Below are positions 37,732-48,424 of a stretch of 64,000 nt of DNA, piece by piece. The translations under genes and the position numbers were made by a program. Every line of letters begins with the position of its first letter. Position 1 is the stretch's first letter. This DNA comes from Peristeroidobacter soli (lineage in GTDB: Bacteria > Pseudomonadota > Gammaproteobacteria > Steroidobacterales > Steroidobacteraceae): the NCBI RefSeq assembly GCF_004138485.1, contig NZ_RYEV01000004.1, positions 432,803 through 496,802 on the forward strand, written 5' to 3'. The notes under the pieces are model-generated. The model saw only the letters and a list, made by a program, of their open reading frames with translations. It was not told the origin of the DNA and did not search any database.

Positions 37732-38631
37732 TCACTTGACCTTGCCGCTGGCATCCAGCAGTGGCACGCGATAGCTCGCCAGGATCTCGTCGATCCTGGC
37801 CTGGTGCGTGTCGATCCAGTTGTCGAGCACGCCCTGCCATTGTTTTTCGCCAAAGCGCACGCCCATGGCGATTTCGTAATCGAAACGGATCTGCGGGTCC
37901 GGTAGAAAAGGCACGGCGCGCCACTCGGCCTGTTGCGACGACGCCGTGTGTCGCTGTACCAGATACGCAGCCATCGGCCCCCACAGGATGGCGACGTCGA
38001 TTTTTCCGTCGCCCAGGTCCCGTTCGATGATGTTTGCGGGATTCTCGTGCACATCGCCGCTCTGCGGCGCGTAGGCGACCGCTTGCTCGATCAACCCATG
38101 ACGTAGCAGCCAGTCCGAGCCGGGCGAGCGACTGAAGACGCCGAAACGCAACGCCTTCAGCTTCTCCGGCGGCAGCTTCAACAGATCGTCCGCCGTCTGC
38201 ACGCTGCCCTGTTTCGCCAGATCGGGGAACAGCAGCGCATACGTCGAGCGCATGTAGGGCCGCGTCGTGGCGGTGAGCTCGTAACCCTTCGGCACGCCGA
38301 TGATCACATCGCATTTGAATTGTTGAGTGGCCTCGTCGCGCTGACGCAGCGTGTTGCGAACGAAGCCCATGCGCTGGGGAAAGAAAGTGTATTCGACACG
38401 ACGGCCCAGATCGCTCGCCAACGCTTCGGCGATCTTGTTCTCATAGCCCTCGCCGCGCTGATTGGACAACGGCAGGTTGTCCGGATCGGCGCAGACCCGC
38501 AGCACGGAGTCGGGCTGACCGGTCGCCGCCGCACCCGTTGCGACGAGCGACAGCAGGAGACAGACCAGCCCGGTCGTGCCCGTGAGCCTGCTATTCCATC
38601 GGATACAGGTGACCAGGCTGGATCTTGCCAT
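37732..38631 (-). CDS. xoxJ: XoxJ/MoxJ-like periplasmic binding protein (quinoprotein dehydrogenase-associated)
   Basis: 299 residues with a signal peptide (LVCLLLSLVATGAAA) and the bacterial solute-binding fold (VLRVCADPDNLPLSNQRGEGYENKI at the mature start). It matches the quinoprotein dehydrogenase-associated substrate-binding-protein family that includes XoxJ. XoxJ is thought to aid activation or assembly of XoxF, not nutrient uptake. The start overlaps the end of xoxG by 41 bp, and an AAGG box lies 9 nt upstream. No ABC permease is present, which fits a non-transport role. Confidence 0.88.
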   Translation of the reverse strand: MARSSLVTCIRWNSRLTGTTGLVCLLLSLVATGAAATGQPDSVLRVCADPDNLPLSNQRGEGYENKIAEALASDLGRRVEYTFFPQRMGFVRNTLRQRDEATQQFKCDVIIGVPKGYELTATTRPYMRSTYALLFPDLAKQGSVQTADDLLKLPPEKLKALRFGVFSRSPGSDWLLRHGLIEQAVAYAPQSGDVHENPANIIERDLGDGKIDVAILWGPMAAYLVQRHTASSQQAEWRAVPFLPDPQIRFDYEIAMGVRFGEKQWQGVLDNWIDTHQARIDEILASYRVPLLDASGKVK

Positions 38632-39010
38632 CGGAGCGACCTTTCAAGTACGCGTACAGGCCTTCCCAGTTCTTGTTGACCATGGCGCTGCCGCTAAAGG
38701 GCGGCATGCCTTTCTCGGGTCGGCCGTTCATGATGGTGGTGTGGAAGTCTTCCTTGCTGAGCTTCTTCAACGACTCCACCAGCGCCGGCCCGACCAGTCC
38801 TTCCTGTTGAGCGCCGTGGCAGCGCTCGCAAGCGAGCGCGCGCCACGTCTTCCAGCCGTCCAGTGTTTTCGCATCGACTTTGTTGCCATCTTTCACCTGG
38901 TAGGGAGCACCCGCCGCGGGTGCGTCGTTGGCACTCGTGCACACCGCGGCGATGCTCAAAGCCAGGAACCCGATCGACCACGTCGCGACCCTCACTTTCG
39001 ATGAGCTCAT
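38591..39010 (-). CDS. xoxG: c-type cytochrome, XoxG-like electron acceptor of XoxF
   Basis: 139 residues with a signal peptide (WSIGFLALSIAAVCTS). There is a single haem-binding CxxCH in ALACERCHGAQQEGLVGP and a likely axial Met in GRPEKGMPPFSG. Class I cytochromes in this position accept electrons from XoxF and pass them to the respiratory chain. It starts 11 bp after the xoxF stop, within a 15-bp duplication. The frame is open upstream into xoxF, but the leader begins at ATG 39010. Confidence 0.92.
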   Translation of the reverse strand: MSSSKVRVATWSIGFLALSIAAVCTSANDAPAAGAPYQVKDGNKVDAKTLDGWKTWRALACERCHGAQQEGLVGPALVESLKKLSKEDFHTTIMNGRPEKGMPPFSGSAMVNKNWEGLYAYLKGRSDGKIQPGHLYPME

Positions 39011-39024
39011 TTTCAATGAGCTCA
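38996..39024. repeat. 15-bp tandem duplication at the xoxF stop / xoxG start
   Basis: Two copies of TTTC[G/A]ATGAGCTCA, at 38996-39009 and 39011-39024, 15 bp apart. One copy contains the xoxF stop and the other the ATG of xoxG, so the duplication sets the spacing and coupling between the two genes. Confidence 0.8.
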
Positions 39025-40848
39025 CTTCAACGCGGTCGTGGCCGAGCCCGTGTTGTCCGGCAGGCCGAAGACGAACAACGAGCCGCCGAGCGTCGTGTAT
39101 TTCGCCAGGTCCTTGTAACCGCCCACCGCGCCGAGGCCTTCGGTGGATTCGGTCAGACCCGCGGCCATGCCGATGCCGGCCCAACCGCCGATGCCGGAGT
39201 ACACGCCGACGTACTGTTTGCCGCCATACTCATACGTGAACACGTTGCCGATGATTCCGGAGGGCGTCTTGAACTTCCACAGCTCCTTGCCGTCCTTCGG
39301 CGAGACCGCTTTGATATAACCCTCCAGCGTGCCGTAGAACACCACGTCGCCGGCGGTCGTGAGCGCGCCCGACCACACCGAGAAACGCTCCGGCTTCGAC
39401 CACATGATCTTGCCCTGCGCCGGATCCCACGCGATGAAGTTGCCCATGCCGCCGTGACTGCCCGGCGTCGGATACATGGTCAGCGTCGCGCCGACGAATG
39501 GCTGCCCCGCCGTGTACTCGACCTGGAAGGGCTCGTAGGTCATGCACACGTGATTGGTCGGCACCATGACCATACCGCTCTTGCGATCGTAGCTGGCGGG
39601 CTGCTGGTCCTTGGTACCGAGCGCGGCCGGGCAAATGTCTTTCACATTCACGTCCGGTCCGGTGGTGCCCGGCGAATATTTCTTATCGACGATGGGGCGG
39701 CCGGTCTTCATGTCGACCTTGGTGGCCCAGTTCACCGTCGGATCATATTTTTCGGCCACCAGCAGCTCGCCGGTATCGCGGTTCAAGGTATAGCCGAAGC
39801 CGTTGCGATCGAAGTGCACCACCGCCGGCACTTTCTGGCCCTTGATGTTCACATCGATCAGCAGCATCTCGTTGACGCCGTCGTAGTCCCATTCGTCGTG
39901 CGGCGTCATCTGATACACCCACTTGGCCATGCCGGTGTTCAGATCGCGGGCGAAGATGGTCATGGACCATTTGTTGTCGCCCGGCCGCTGCGAGGGGTTC
40001 CAGGTGCCTGGATTGCCGCTGCCGTAATAGACCAGATTCAATTTCGGGTCATAGGCATACCAGCCCCAGGTGGTGCCGCCGCCGAGCTTCCATTGATCGC
40101 CCTTCCAGGTCTTGATCGAGGAGTCGGCGCCGACCGGTGCCATCTTGCCGTTGGTCCAGGTCATGGTCTTGGCCGGATCGAGCAGGATCTCTTTATCCGG
40201 GCCGGTGCTCCACGCGGTCCATTTCTTCTTGCCGGTGGCGAGATCGTAGGCGATCAGGCGGCCGCGCACGCCGAACTCACCGCCGGAGATGCCGGTGATC
40301 ACCGTGTCCTTGAACACGTGCGGCGCGTTGGTGTTGGTCTCGCCGATCTTCGGATCGCCGTTCTTCGCGCTCCACAGCACCTTGCCGGTGTTCGCGTCGA
40401 GCGCCACCAGCGTCGTGTCGGCCTGTTGCAGCAGAATCTTGCCGTCGCCGTAAGCGAGACCGCGGTTCACGGTGTCACAGCACATCACTGGGACAACCGA
40501 CGTGTCCTGCTTGGGCTCATACTTCCATTTGTAGGATTGGTCCTTCAGATTCACTGCGAACACGTTGTTCGGAAATGGCGTGTGGATGTACATGGTGTCG
40601 CCGATGACCAGAGGCGATCCCTCGTGGCCACGCAACACGCCGGTGGACATCGTCCATGCCACTTGCATGCGACCAACGTTACTGGCGTTGATCTGTTTCA
40701 ATTCGCTGTAGCGATGATTGGCGTAGTCGCCGGCCTGGGCGGCCCAGTTCGACGACTTACTCATGGCCTGTTCCACATCCGCGGCCGAAGCCAATGTGAC
40801 GGTGGACGAGGCAGCCACCAGCAGGATCAAGCGTTGCTGACGTTTCAT
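39022..40848 (-). CDS. xoxF: XoxF-type lanthanide-dependent PQQ methanol dehydrogenase
   Basis: 608 residues with a signal cleaved after ASA (residue 22). The eight-bladed quinoprotein propeller has the XoxF hallmarks: vicinal Cys123-Cys124 in [10 protein letters not shown], Glu191 in [11 protein letters not shown], Asn279 in [11 protein letters not shown] and, in [14 protein letters not shown], catalytic Asp321 plus Asp323. The extra Asp two residues after the catalytic one distinguishes lanthanide XoxF from calcium MxaF, which has Ala there. In the periplasm it oxidises methanol or other short alcohols, handing electrons to XoxG. GGGGGA lies 6 nt before ATG 40848. The closest type by recall is XoxF5. 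Confidence 0.95.
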   Translation of the reverse strand: MKRQQRLILLVAASSTVTLASAADVEQAMSKSSNWAAQAGDYANHRYSELKQINASNVGRMQVAWTMSTGVLRGHEGSPLVIGDTMYIHTPFPNNVFAVNLKDQSYKWKYEPKQDTSVVPVMCCDTVNRGLAYGDGKILLQQADTTLVALDANTGKVLWSAKNGDPKIGETNTNAPHVFKDTVITGISGGEFGVRGRLIAYDLATGKKKWTAWSTGPDKEILLDPAKTMTWTNGKMAPVGADSSIKTWKGDQWKLGGGTTWGWYAYDPKLNLVYYGSGNPGTWNPSQRPGDNKWSMTIFARDLNTGMAKWVYQMTPHDEWDYDGVNEMLLIDVNIKGQKVPAVVHFDRNGFGYTLNRDTGELLVAEKYDPTVNWATKVDMKTGRPIVDKKYSPGTTGPDVNVKDICPAALGTKDQQPASYDRKSGMVMVPTNHVCMTYEPFQVEYTAGQPFVGATLTMYPTPGSHGGMGNFIAWDPAQGKIMWSKPERFSVWSGALTTAGDVVFYGTLEGYIKAVSPKDGKELWKFKTPSGIIGNVFTYEYGGKQYVGVYSGIGGWAGIGMAAGLTESTEGLGAVGGYKDLAKYTTLGGSLFVFGLPDNTGSATTALK

Positions 40849-40892
40849 GTTCAATCCCCCGAGACTGACCGAAATTTTTTGTTGGCGGCCGT

Positions 40893-40908
40893 TGGCGCGT
40901 CGCATGCA
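40893..40908 (+). promoter_or_regulatory. Candidate sigma54 (-24/-12) promoter for the small secreted protein gene
   Basis: TGGCGCGTCGCATGCA matches the consensus TGGCACRNNNNTTGCW at 14 of 16 positions, with the GG and GC doublets at correct spacing. The predicted start near 40919 would give a leader of about 35 nt before ATG 40954. A sigma54 activator is encoded at 42631-44616. Confidence 0.5.
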
Positions 40909-40920
40909 CAATCATGCTTC
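40902..40920. promoter_or_regulatory. Inverted repeat and shared element in the xoxF divergent promoter
   Basis: GCATG-N6-CATGC (40902-40917) is a 5-6-5 inverted repeat. It overlaps ACAATCATGCTTC (40908-40920), which matches ACAATCATGATTC in the pqqA divergent promoter at 12 of 13 bases. Confidence 0.45.
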
Positions 40921-40953
40921 ACACCAACTTCATTCCACCTCCGCGAGGCGACC

Positions 40954-41346
40954 ATGACGATGCAACGCCTGTGCCAGCAAACCACTCTCGGGCTGATGTC
41001 GTGCGCTTTAGTGATATTCAGCCTGCCGGCCAGCGGCGACGAGGACGCGCCGGTGTACAACTACCCCACGCAGGCGCGCGTCGAATATGTGAACGAATGC
41101 ATCGCCAGGCACGAGGACAGCCTGGCGAACATGTATCAATGTTCCTGCGCCATCGATCGCATCGCCAACGTTCTGAACTACGACGAGTTCGTCAATGCGA
41201 TCACCTTCGCGCGCTACTCCGGCTTGCCCGGCGAAGGGGGCGGCATCTTCCGGGATTCGGATCAGGCCCGCGCCACGGCCAAACGTTTCCGCGAGCTGGA
41301 AACCCAGGCCCAGCGCGAATGCGGGCTGCTCAAATCCAAATCCTGA
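40954..41346 (+). CDS. Small secreted four-cysteine protein of unknown function, divergent from xoxF
   Basis: 130 residues (an alternative ATG at 40960 is possible). The leader SCALVIFSLPASG ends near residue 28. The mature part is short and helical, with Cys49, Cys63, Cys65 and Cys123 and the stretches EYVNECIARHEDSLANMYQC, CAIDRIANVLNYDEFV and ARYSGLPGEGGGIFRDSDQA (each part of the conserved-looking core). I do not recognise a characterised family. It is transcribed away from xoxF over a 105-bp shared promoter and ends 5 bp from the convergent YVTN gene. It may be a periplasmic partner of XoxF; no motif identifies a metal or haem site (no CxxCH). Confidence 0.8.
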   Translation: MTMQRLCQQTTLGLMSCALVIFSLPASGDEDAPVYNYPTQARVEYVNECIARHEDSLANMYQCSCAIDRIANVLNYDEFVNAITFARYSGLPGEGGGIFRDSDQARATAKRFRELETQAQRECGLLKSKS

Positions 41347-41351
41347 ACGGA

Positions 41352-42413
41352 TCAGGGCGGCGCCGGTCCGAGCACGATGCCCCAAGGCGATTTGCCGACG
41401 GGAATTCGTTTTACTTCCGTGAGCGCTCTCGTATCCACGACGCTCACGTCGTTCGATGGCCCATTTGCGGTATACAAATGATGTCCGTCGGCGGCGAGCG
41501 CCATCCCCCAGGGCCGCTTACCGACCGGAATCTCCTTGATCAGCTTCGGCGCCGCTTTCATATCCACGACCGCCACCGTTCCGCCGCGCCCGGTACTCAA
41601 ATACAAGCGGTTGCGTGGTGAATCCAGGATGACGGCCATTGGCCGTGCGTCTTCGCGCAGCTGTAACAGGCGTTGCACTGGAGCGTCACCCGTGACAGAC
41701 ATCCGGTACAGCGATGCATCCATCTCGCCAGAAACATAGGCGGTGCTGCCATCGGGCGTGAATGCCATGTCGCGCGGCCGCTTGCCGACTGGAACTGTTT
41801 TCGTTCCCTTGAGTGTCGTCGTATCGATGACAGAAACCGAGTTGTCCGACTCGTTGGTGACCAGCACCCGGCGTCCATTCGGTGTCAGCGCCACACCCTC
41901 GGGCTCCAGTCCCACCTCGATGCGCTCGATGACCTTGCCGGCGTCCGCATCGACGACCGAGAGCGTCCCGGTGTCCTCGTTGGCGACGTACAGACGTTTG
42001 CCATCGTTGCTCATAGCGAACTGTTCGGGATCGGACCCGGCCGCCAGCACTTTGATGACCTTGCGCGCCGAGGTGTCGACGACGGCAATGCCGTCGGCCT
42101 GCAGATCGCGCTCGAGCCTGGCGCACTCCTCGTCGGGCACGGTGGGCGGACATTTCGGCAAGCCGCTCACCGCGACGAACAATCGCGAACCGTCGCGAGA
42201 TAATTTCAAGCCGCGCGGCCGCTTACCCACATCGATCGTTGCGATAGTGGTCGCGCTTTGCGTATCCAGTACCGATACCGATGCACCGTCTTCGTTGGAA
42301 ACATAGGCGCGGGCGCTGGCAGCCTGAGTGGAGGCTGCGGCAACTTCGAATATGTATCCGCAGACACCGCACGCGATCATCACCAGCAGTGGCCGCCAAG
42401 CGACAGGTGGCAT
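41352..42413 (-). CDS. YVTN-type beta-propeller protein (PQQ-dependent catabolism-associated)
   Basis: 353 residues with an N-terminal signal (WRPLLVMIACGVCGYIFEVAAA) and seven or so YVTN repeats, for example SRDGSRLFVAVSG, SNDGKRLYVANEDTGTLSVV, TPNGRRVLVTNESDNSVSVI and AADGHHLYTANGPSNDVSVV. It resembles beta-propeller proteins recurrently found beside PQQ-dependent dehydrogenases; these do not bind PQQ themselves as far as I know. GAGGA lies 6 nt before ATG 42413, preferred over ATG 42434 and the longer open frame. It is divergent from the sigma54 activator. Confidence 0.87.
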   Translation of the reverse strand: MPPVAWRPLLVMIACGVCGYIFEVAAASTQAASARAYVSNEDGASVSVLDTQSATTIATIDVGKRPRGLKLSRDGSRLFVAVSGLPKCPPTVPDEECARLERDLQADGIAVVDTSARKVIKVLAAGSDPEQFAMSNDGKRLYVANEDTGTLSVVDADAGKVIERIEVGLEPEGVALTPNGRRVLVTNESDNSVSVIDTTTLKGTKTVPVGKRPRDMAFTPDGSTAYVSGEMDASLYRMSVTGDAPVQRLLQLREDARPMAVILDSPRNRLYLSTGRGGTVAVVDMKAAPKLIKEIPVGKRPWGMALAADGHHLYTANGPSNDVSVVDTRALTEVKRIPVGKSPWGIVLGPAPP

Positions 42414-42547
42414 GCGATGTCCTCGTTGAGTCATTAACACCGGTTTAGCATGCCGTATGCCAGCGGGTTCCATCTTGGTTAAACTTCGTCTCGCTGGCTG
42501 CGACGACACTGCATTGGATGCGGTGAGATAAATCAATCCGCGGGCTG

Positions 42548-42601
42548 AGTGTGTCAGGGGCGATACAGACCGTGACACTGTCACGGGACAGTTGACACAC
42601 T
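42548..42601. promoter_or_regulatory. Nested inverted repeats between the YVTN gene and the sigma54 activator gene
   Basis: A perfect palindrome CCGTGACA-C-TGTCACGG occupies 42570-42586. Around it, AGTGTGTCA (42548-42556) is the exact reverse complement of TGACACACT (42593-42601). The repeated TGACAC half-sites look like an operator or enhancer for the neighbouring activator. Confidence 0.6.
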
Positions 42602-42630
42602 GCCGCATCAGGATGAACCAAGGAGAATTC

Positions 42631-44616
<1,986 letters not shown>

Positions 44617-44650
44617 ACCAACAATACCAGGGACGGCAAGGAGTCCGGGG

Positions 44651-47143
44651 ATGCGTATCGCCACGATCAGCACGGCCGCGCTGTCTGCGCTCACGCTATT
44701 GAGCACGGCGCGTGCGGACGAGATCATCGATACAGTAACGGTCATCGGCGTCACCCCGCTGATCGGCTCGCAAATTGACCGCAGCCGGATCGCAGCGCCC
44801 GTTCAAACCGCGACCTCTCGCCAGATCGAGCGCTCGCACGCGCTGGATGTCACCGCCTATCTGAACCGGCAGATCGGCAGTGTCTACGTCAACGATATCC
44901 AGAACAACGCGCTGCAGCCGGATATCAACTATCGCGGTTACACCGCCTCGCCGTTGCTCGGCACGCCGCAGGGACTCTCTGTTTATCTCGACGGCATGCG
45001 ACTCAACCAGCCGTTCGGCGATGTGGTGAGCTGGGACCTGCTGCCCAAGGAGGCGCTGTCGTCGATGACCCTGATTCCCGGATCCAATCCGGTGTTCGGC
45101 TCCAACACGCTGGGCGGCGCGCTGTCGCTGCAGACCAAGGACGGCTTCAGCTATCCGGGCTATGGCGTCGAGGTCAATTACGGCTCGTATGATCGCCGCC
45201 GGATCGCGGCGACCGCCGCATCTCACGGCGACAGCGGCCTGCATTGGTTCGTCACCGGCAACGACCTCCGCGACGACGGCTGGCGCGACGATTCGCCGAC
45301 CAAAGCACGCCAATTCTTCGGCAAGCTCGGCTGGCGCAACGAAACCACCGATGTTTCGCTGAGCGGCTCGTATGCGGATACCGACCTGACCGGCAATGGC
45401 CTGCAGGACCAGCAGTTGCTGAATCAGGACTACGAGAGCGTCTACACCAAACCCGACCAGACCAAGAACGAGTCGTACCTGTTCAATCTGGTGCTGACTC
45501 ACAAAGTCAGCGACACGATCGCGCTGTCCGCCAACGCGCACTACCGACACATCGAAACCCGCACCTTCAACGGCGACATCAACGACGACTCGCTGGGCGA
45601 ATCGTTGTATCAACCGAACGCCGACGAGCGGGAGGCGCTCGAGGAAGCGGGCTACACCGGCTTCCCGACCAGCGGCGAGACCCAGGCAAACACGCCCTTC
45701 CCGTTCTGGCGCTGTATCGCCAACGCGCTCACCAACGAGGAGCCGAACGAGACGTGCAATGGCCTCGCCAACCGGACTCGCACCCGGCAGCATGACGCCG
45801 GCGTGTCGCTGCAAGCGGCCTTCACGGCCTCCCTCGGATCTCACAGCAATCAGTTCATCCTCGGCATGTCCGGGTTGAAGAGCAACGCGACGTTCGAACA
45901 ATCTTCGCAGTTCGGCTATCTGCTGCCTGACCGGAGCATTCAACCCGTGGACGGCCCCGGCGCCTTTGCCGATGGCACCCAGGATTCCGAGAATACCTTC
46001 GACTCCCGCGTCGATCTCGATGGCGACACGACCGCCTACGGCGTGTACTTCACCGATACATTCGAGCTGTCGCGCCTGATGCAACTCACGCTGTCGGGCC
46101 GCTACGACCGCACCACCGTCGACAATGTCGATGGCATCACCGACGCCGGCGAGCCCGGCTCGCTCACCGCCAGACATCACTTCAGCCGCTTCAATCCGGC
46201 GCTCGGAGTGACGTTCAATCCCAGTGAAGTGCTGTCGGGTTACATCGGCTATAGCGAAGGCAGTCGCGCCCCCTCCTCGATCGAGCTGGGCTGCGCCGAT
46301 CCTGAGAATCCCTGCCGCTTGCCCAACGCGATGGCGGGCGACCCGCCGCTCGATCAAGTCGTCACCCGTACCGTCGAAGCCGGCGCGCGCGGTCTGCTGG
46401 CCAAGCGGCTCGCCTGGAACATCGGTGTGTTCCGCGCCGACAACCGCGACGACATTCTCTTCGTCGCCGACGACACCTCCGGCTTTGGCTACTTCAAGAA
46501 CTTCGGCAAAACCCGCCGCCAGGGCGTCGAGCTCGGCGTCAACAGCCAGCTCGGGCCGGTGTATGTGGGCGCCAACTACACTTATCTGGATGCGACCTAT
46601 CGCAGCCCCGAGGAACTGCTCGGTGAGGGCAACAGCAGTAACGAAGAAGGTCCCGGCTTCGAAGGCACCATCGAGGTCGAACCCGGCGATCGCATTCCCC
46701 TGGTCCCACGACACATCTTCAAAGCATTCGCCGCCTGGGATGTGACGGAGCAGATCTCACTCAGTCTCGATGCCATCAACATCGGCAGCTCCTATGCGCG
46801 TGGCAACGAGAACAACCGGCACCAGGCCGAGGCGCCCTATTATCTCGGGTCCGGAGAGATTGGTGGCTATACGGTTTTCAACCTGGGCGTGGAATATCGC
46901 CCCCTGCAGGCGCTGACGCTGTTTGCACAGATCAACAATGCGTTGGACCGGGAGTACTACACGGGCGCGCAACTCGGCTCGACCGGATTCAACGCGAACG
47001 GAGAATTTGTAGCTCGACCCTTCGCAGGCCCGGTCGTCGATGGCGAACGACCGCTATTGGGCTCGACGTTCCTTGCGCCCGGCGCGCCGCGCATGTTCTG
47101 GCTGGGCGCGCGATTCGCGTTCGCTGGCGCTGCGAAACGCTGA
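44651..47143 (+). CDS. TonB-dependent outer-membrane receptor in the xoxF/pqq island
   Basis: 830 residues; AAGGAG lies 7 nt before ATG 44651. A signal peptide (STAALSALTLLSTARA) is followed by a TonB-box-like DTVTVIG, a plug domain (LSVYLDGMRLNQPFGDVVSWDLLPKEAL in part, and PVFGSNTLGGALSLQT) and a 22-strand barrel ending in ARFAFAGAAKR. It belongs to the FepA/CirA-like receptor superfamily. It is 34 bp after the sigma54 activator and may be co-transcribed. The ligand is unknown: a metal chelate, a lanthanide carrier or PQQ are the candidates suggested by context. Confidence 0.9.
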   Translation: MRIATISTAALSALTLLSTARADEIIDTVTVIGVTPLIGSQIDRSRIAAPVQTATSRQIERSHALDVTAYLNRQIGSVYVNDIQNNALQPDINYRGYTASPLLGTPQGLSVYLDGMRLNQPFGDVVSWDLLPKEALSSMTLIPGSNPVFGSNTLGGALSLQTKDGFSYPGYGVEVNYGSYDRRRIAATAASHGDSGLHWFVTGNDLRDDGWRDDSPTKARQFFGKLGWRNETTDVSLSGSYADTDLTGNGLQDQQLLNQDYESVYTKPDQTKNESYLFNLVLTHKVSDTIALSANAHYRHIETRTFNGDINDDSLGESLYQPNADEREALEEAGYTGFPTSGETQANTPFPFWRCIANALTNEEPNETCNGLANRTRTRQHDAGVSLQAAFTASLGSHSNQFILGMSGLKSNATFEQSSQFGYLLPDRSIQPVDGPGAFADGTQDSENTFDSRVDLDGDTTAYGVYFTDTFELSRLMQLTLSGRYDRTTVDNVDGITDAGEPGSLTARHHFSRFNPALGVTFNPSEVLSGYIGYSEGSRAPSSIELGCADPENPCRLPNAMAGDPPLDQVVTRTVEAGARGLLAKRLAWNIGVFRADNRDDILFVADDTSGFGYFKNFGKTRRQGVELGVNSQLGPVYVGANYTYLDATYRSPEELLGEGNSSNEEGPGFEGTIEVEPGDRIPLVPRHIFKAFAAWDVTEQISLSLDAINIGSSYARGNENNRHQAEAPYYLGSGEIGGYTVFNLGVEYRPLQALTLFAQINNALDREYYTGAQLGSTGFNANGEFVARPFAGPVVDGERPLLGSTFLAPGAPRMFWLGARFAFAGAAKR

Positions 47144-47269
47144 ACGACAGCGACCCTGCACTTGTTACTTACCATCTTCCATATTGTGTTTCTTTGTTGC
47201 TGGCGCTATACGAACCCGGTCACAAACAATCTCGCGGCAGGGAGGCCATGGCGTTGAGTAACAAATCTC

Positions 47270-48421
47270 ATGCTGCAGCTGGCCAGAGGCGGCGGCGCCC
47301 TTTGCTTGGTGTTGCTGTGTTCTTGCACTAGCAAGGCGCCCCCCGCGCCGCCACCGCCCGAAGTGCGGGTGGTCACCGCGAAAGCGCAATCCATCGAAAA
47401 CATCACCGAAGTTCCTGGCCGCGTGCAGGCCGTTCGCACCGCGCAGGTGCGCGCCCGCGTGGACGGCATCGTCGAGCGCCGGCTTTATGAGGAAGGCACC
47501 GACGTCAAAGCGAATCAGACGTTGTTCGTAATCGACCCTCGTGAGTATCGATCCAACGTGAGCGCCGTCGGCGCCACGCTGACGCGCGCTCAGGCCACCG
47601 CGGCTAATGCTCGACAGGATGTCGAGCGTTACAAAGGCCTGGTCAAGGAACAAGCGATCAGTCAGCAGGAATTCGACGCGGCGATGGCACGCTTGCGCAC
47701 CGCTGAAGCGGACGTGGCGCAAACGCAAGCACAACTCGAAAGCGCGAAGCTCAACCTGAGCTACACGACCGTGAGCGCGCCGATCGCCGGTCGCGCCGGA
47801 CGCGCTCAGGTCACCGAAGGCGCTCTGGTCAGCGCCTCCTCGGCGACCCTGCTCACCACCATCGAACAGCTCGAACCGATCTATGTGAATTTCTCGCAGT
47901 CGAGCGCTTATCTGCTGGCCATAAGACGTGAAATCTCAGCCGGCACGCTCAAGGTGCCCGAGTTGGGCAAAGTCGCGGTCACGCTGAAGCTCGAGGACGG
48001 CAGCACTTATCCGCATGCCGGTCATCTGAACTTTCTGGATCTGTCCATCGATCAGGCGACCGGCACCGCGGCGGTCCGCGCAGAGTTTCCGAATCCGGAG
48101 CAGATATTGCTGCCAGGGCAGTTCGTGCGCGCACGCATCGAGGCCGGCATCCGGCCGCATGGATTTGCGATTCCTCAGCGTGCCATTCAACTGAGCTCGT
48201 CGGGAGCCGCGGTATTGACCATCGCCGAGGGCGACACGATCGCGCCCCGGCCCGTGAAGCTCGGCGATCAGCGCGGCGATCAATGGATCGTGCTGGACGG
48301 GCTCCACGATGGAGATCGTGTGGTCGTGGATGGCATTCAGAAAGTTCAGCCCGGCGCGCACGTTCGCGTGATCGACGCGGACGAGCCCGCTGCAAGCGCC
48401 GCCAAACCCGCGGAGCGCTGA
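47270..48421 (+). CDS. RND efflux periplasmic adaptor lipoprotein (MexA/AcrA-like)
   Basis: 383 residues with a lipoprotein signal (lipobox LLCSC) and a proline-rich linker. The biotinyl-lipoyl and hairpin region includes VPGRVQAVRTAQVRARVDG, QAISQQEFDAAMARLRTAEA and LSYTTVSAPIAGRAGRAQVTE. It bridges the inner-membrane pump and the outer-membrane channel encoded next. The ribosome site is weak (GGAGG is 24 nt away), but an in-frame stop at 47255 leaves no better upstream start. Confidence 0.94.
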   Translation: MLQLARGGGALCLVLLCSCTSKAPPAPPPPEVRVVTAKAQSIENITEVPGRVQAVRTAQVRARVDGIVERRLYEEGTDVKANQTLFVIDPREYRSNVSAVGATLTRAQATAANARQDVERYKGLVKEQAISQQEFDAAMARLRTAEADVAQTQAQLESAKLNLSYTTVSAPIAGRAGRAQVTEGALVSASSATLLTTIEQLEPIYVNFSQSSAYLLAIRREISAGTLKVPELGKVAVTLKLEDGSTYPHAGHLNFLDLSIDQATGTAAVRAEFPNPEQILLPGQFVRARIEAGIRPHGFAIPQRAIQLSSSGAAVLTIAEGDTIAPRPVKLGDQRGDQWIVLDGLHDGDRVVVDGIQKVQPGAHVRVIDADEPAASAAKPAER

Positions 48422-48424
48422 GGC

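Noticed and set aside
37732-38631. Nutrient ABC transporter, because xoxJ encodes a solute-binding fold
   Set aside because: No permease or ATPase gene is adjacent, and the position after xoxFG matches the dehydrogenase-associated family.
38863-40950. Long plus-strand open frame opposite xoxF and xoxG, continuous with the small secreted protein gene
   Set aside because: Its translation is Arg/His/Gly-rich with no recognisable domain and mirrors a clear XoxF on the other strand. Only the last 131 codons, after ATG 40954, have a leader and a ribosome site.
44696-46714. 672-codon minus-strand frame opposite the TonB receptor
   Set aside because: Composition is shadow-like and the receptor on the plus strand has signal, plug and barrel features.
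47248-47331. 27-codon frame just before the RND adaptor gene, with GGAGG upstream
   Set aside because: The GGAGG is only 2 nt from the ATG, too close for good initiation, and the peptide is Arg-rich without features. A leader-peptide role cannot be excluded but is unsupported.
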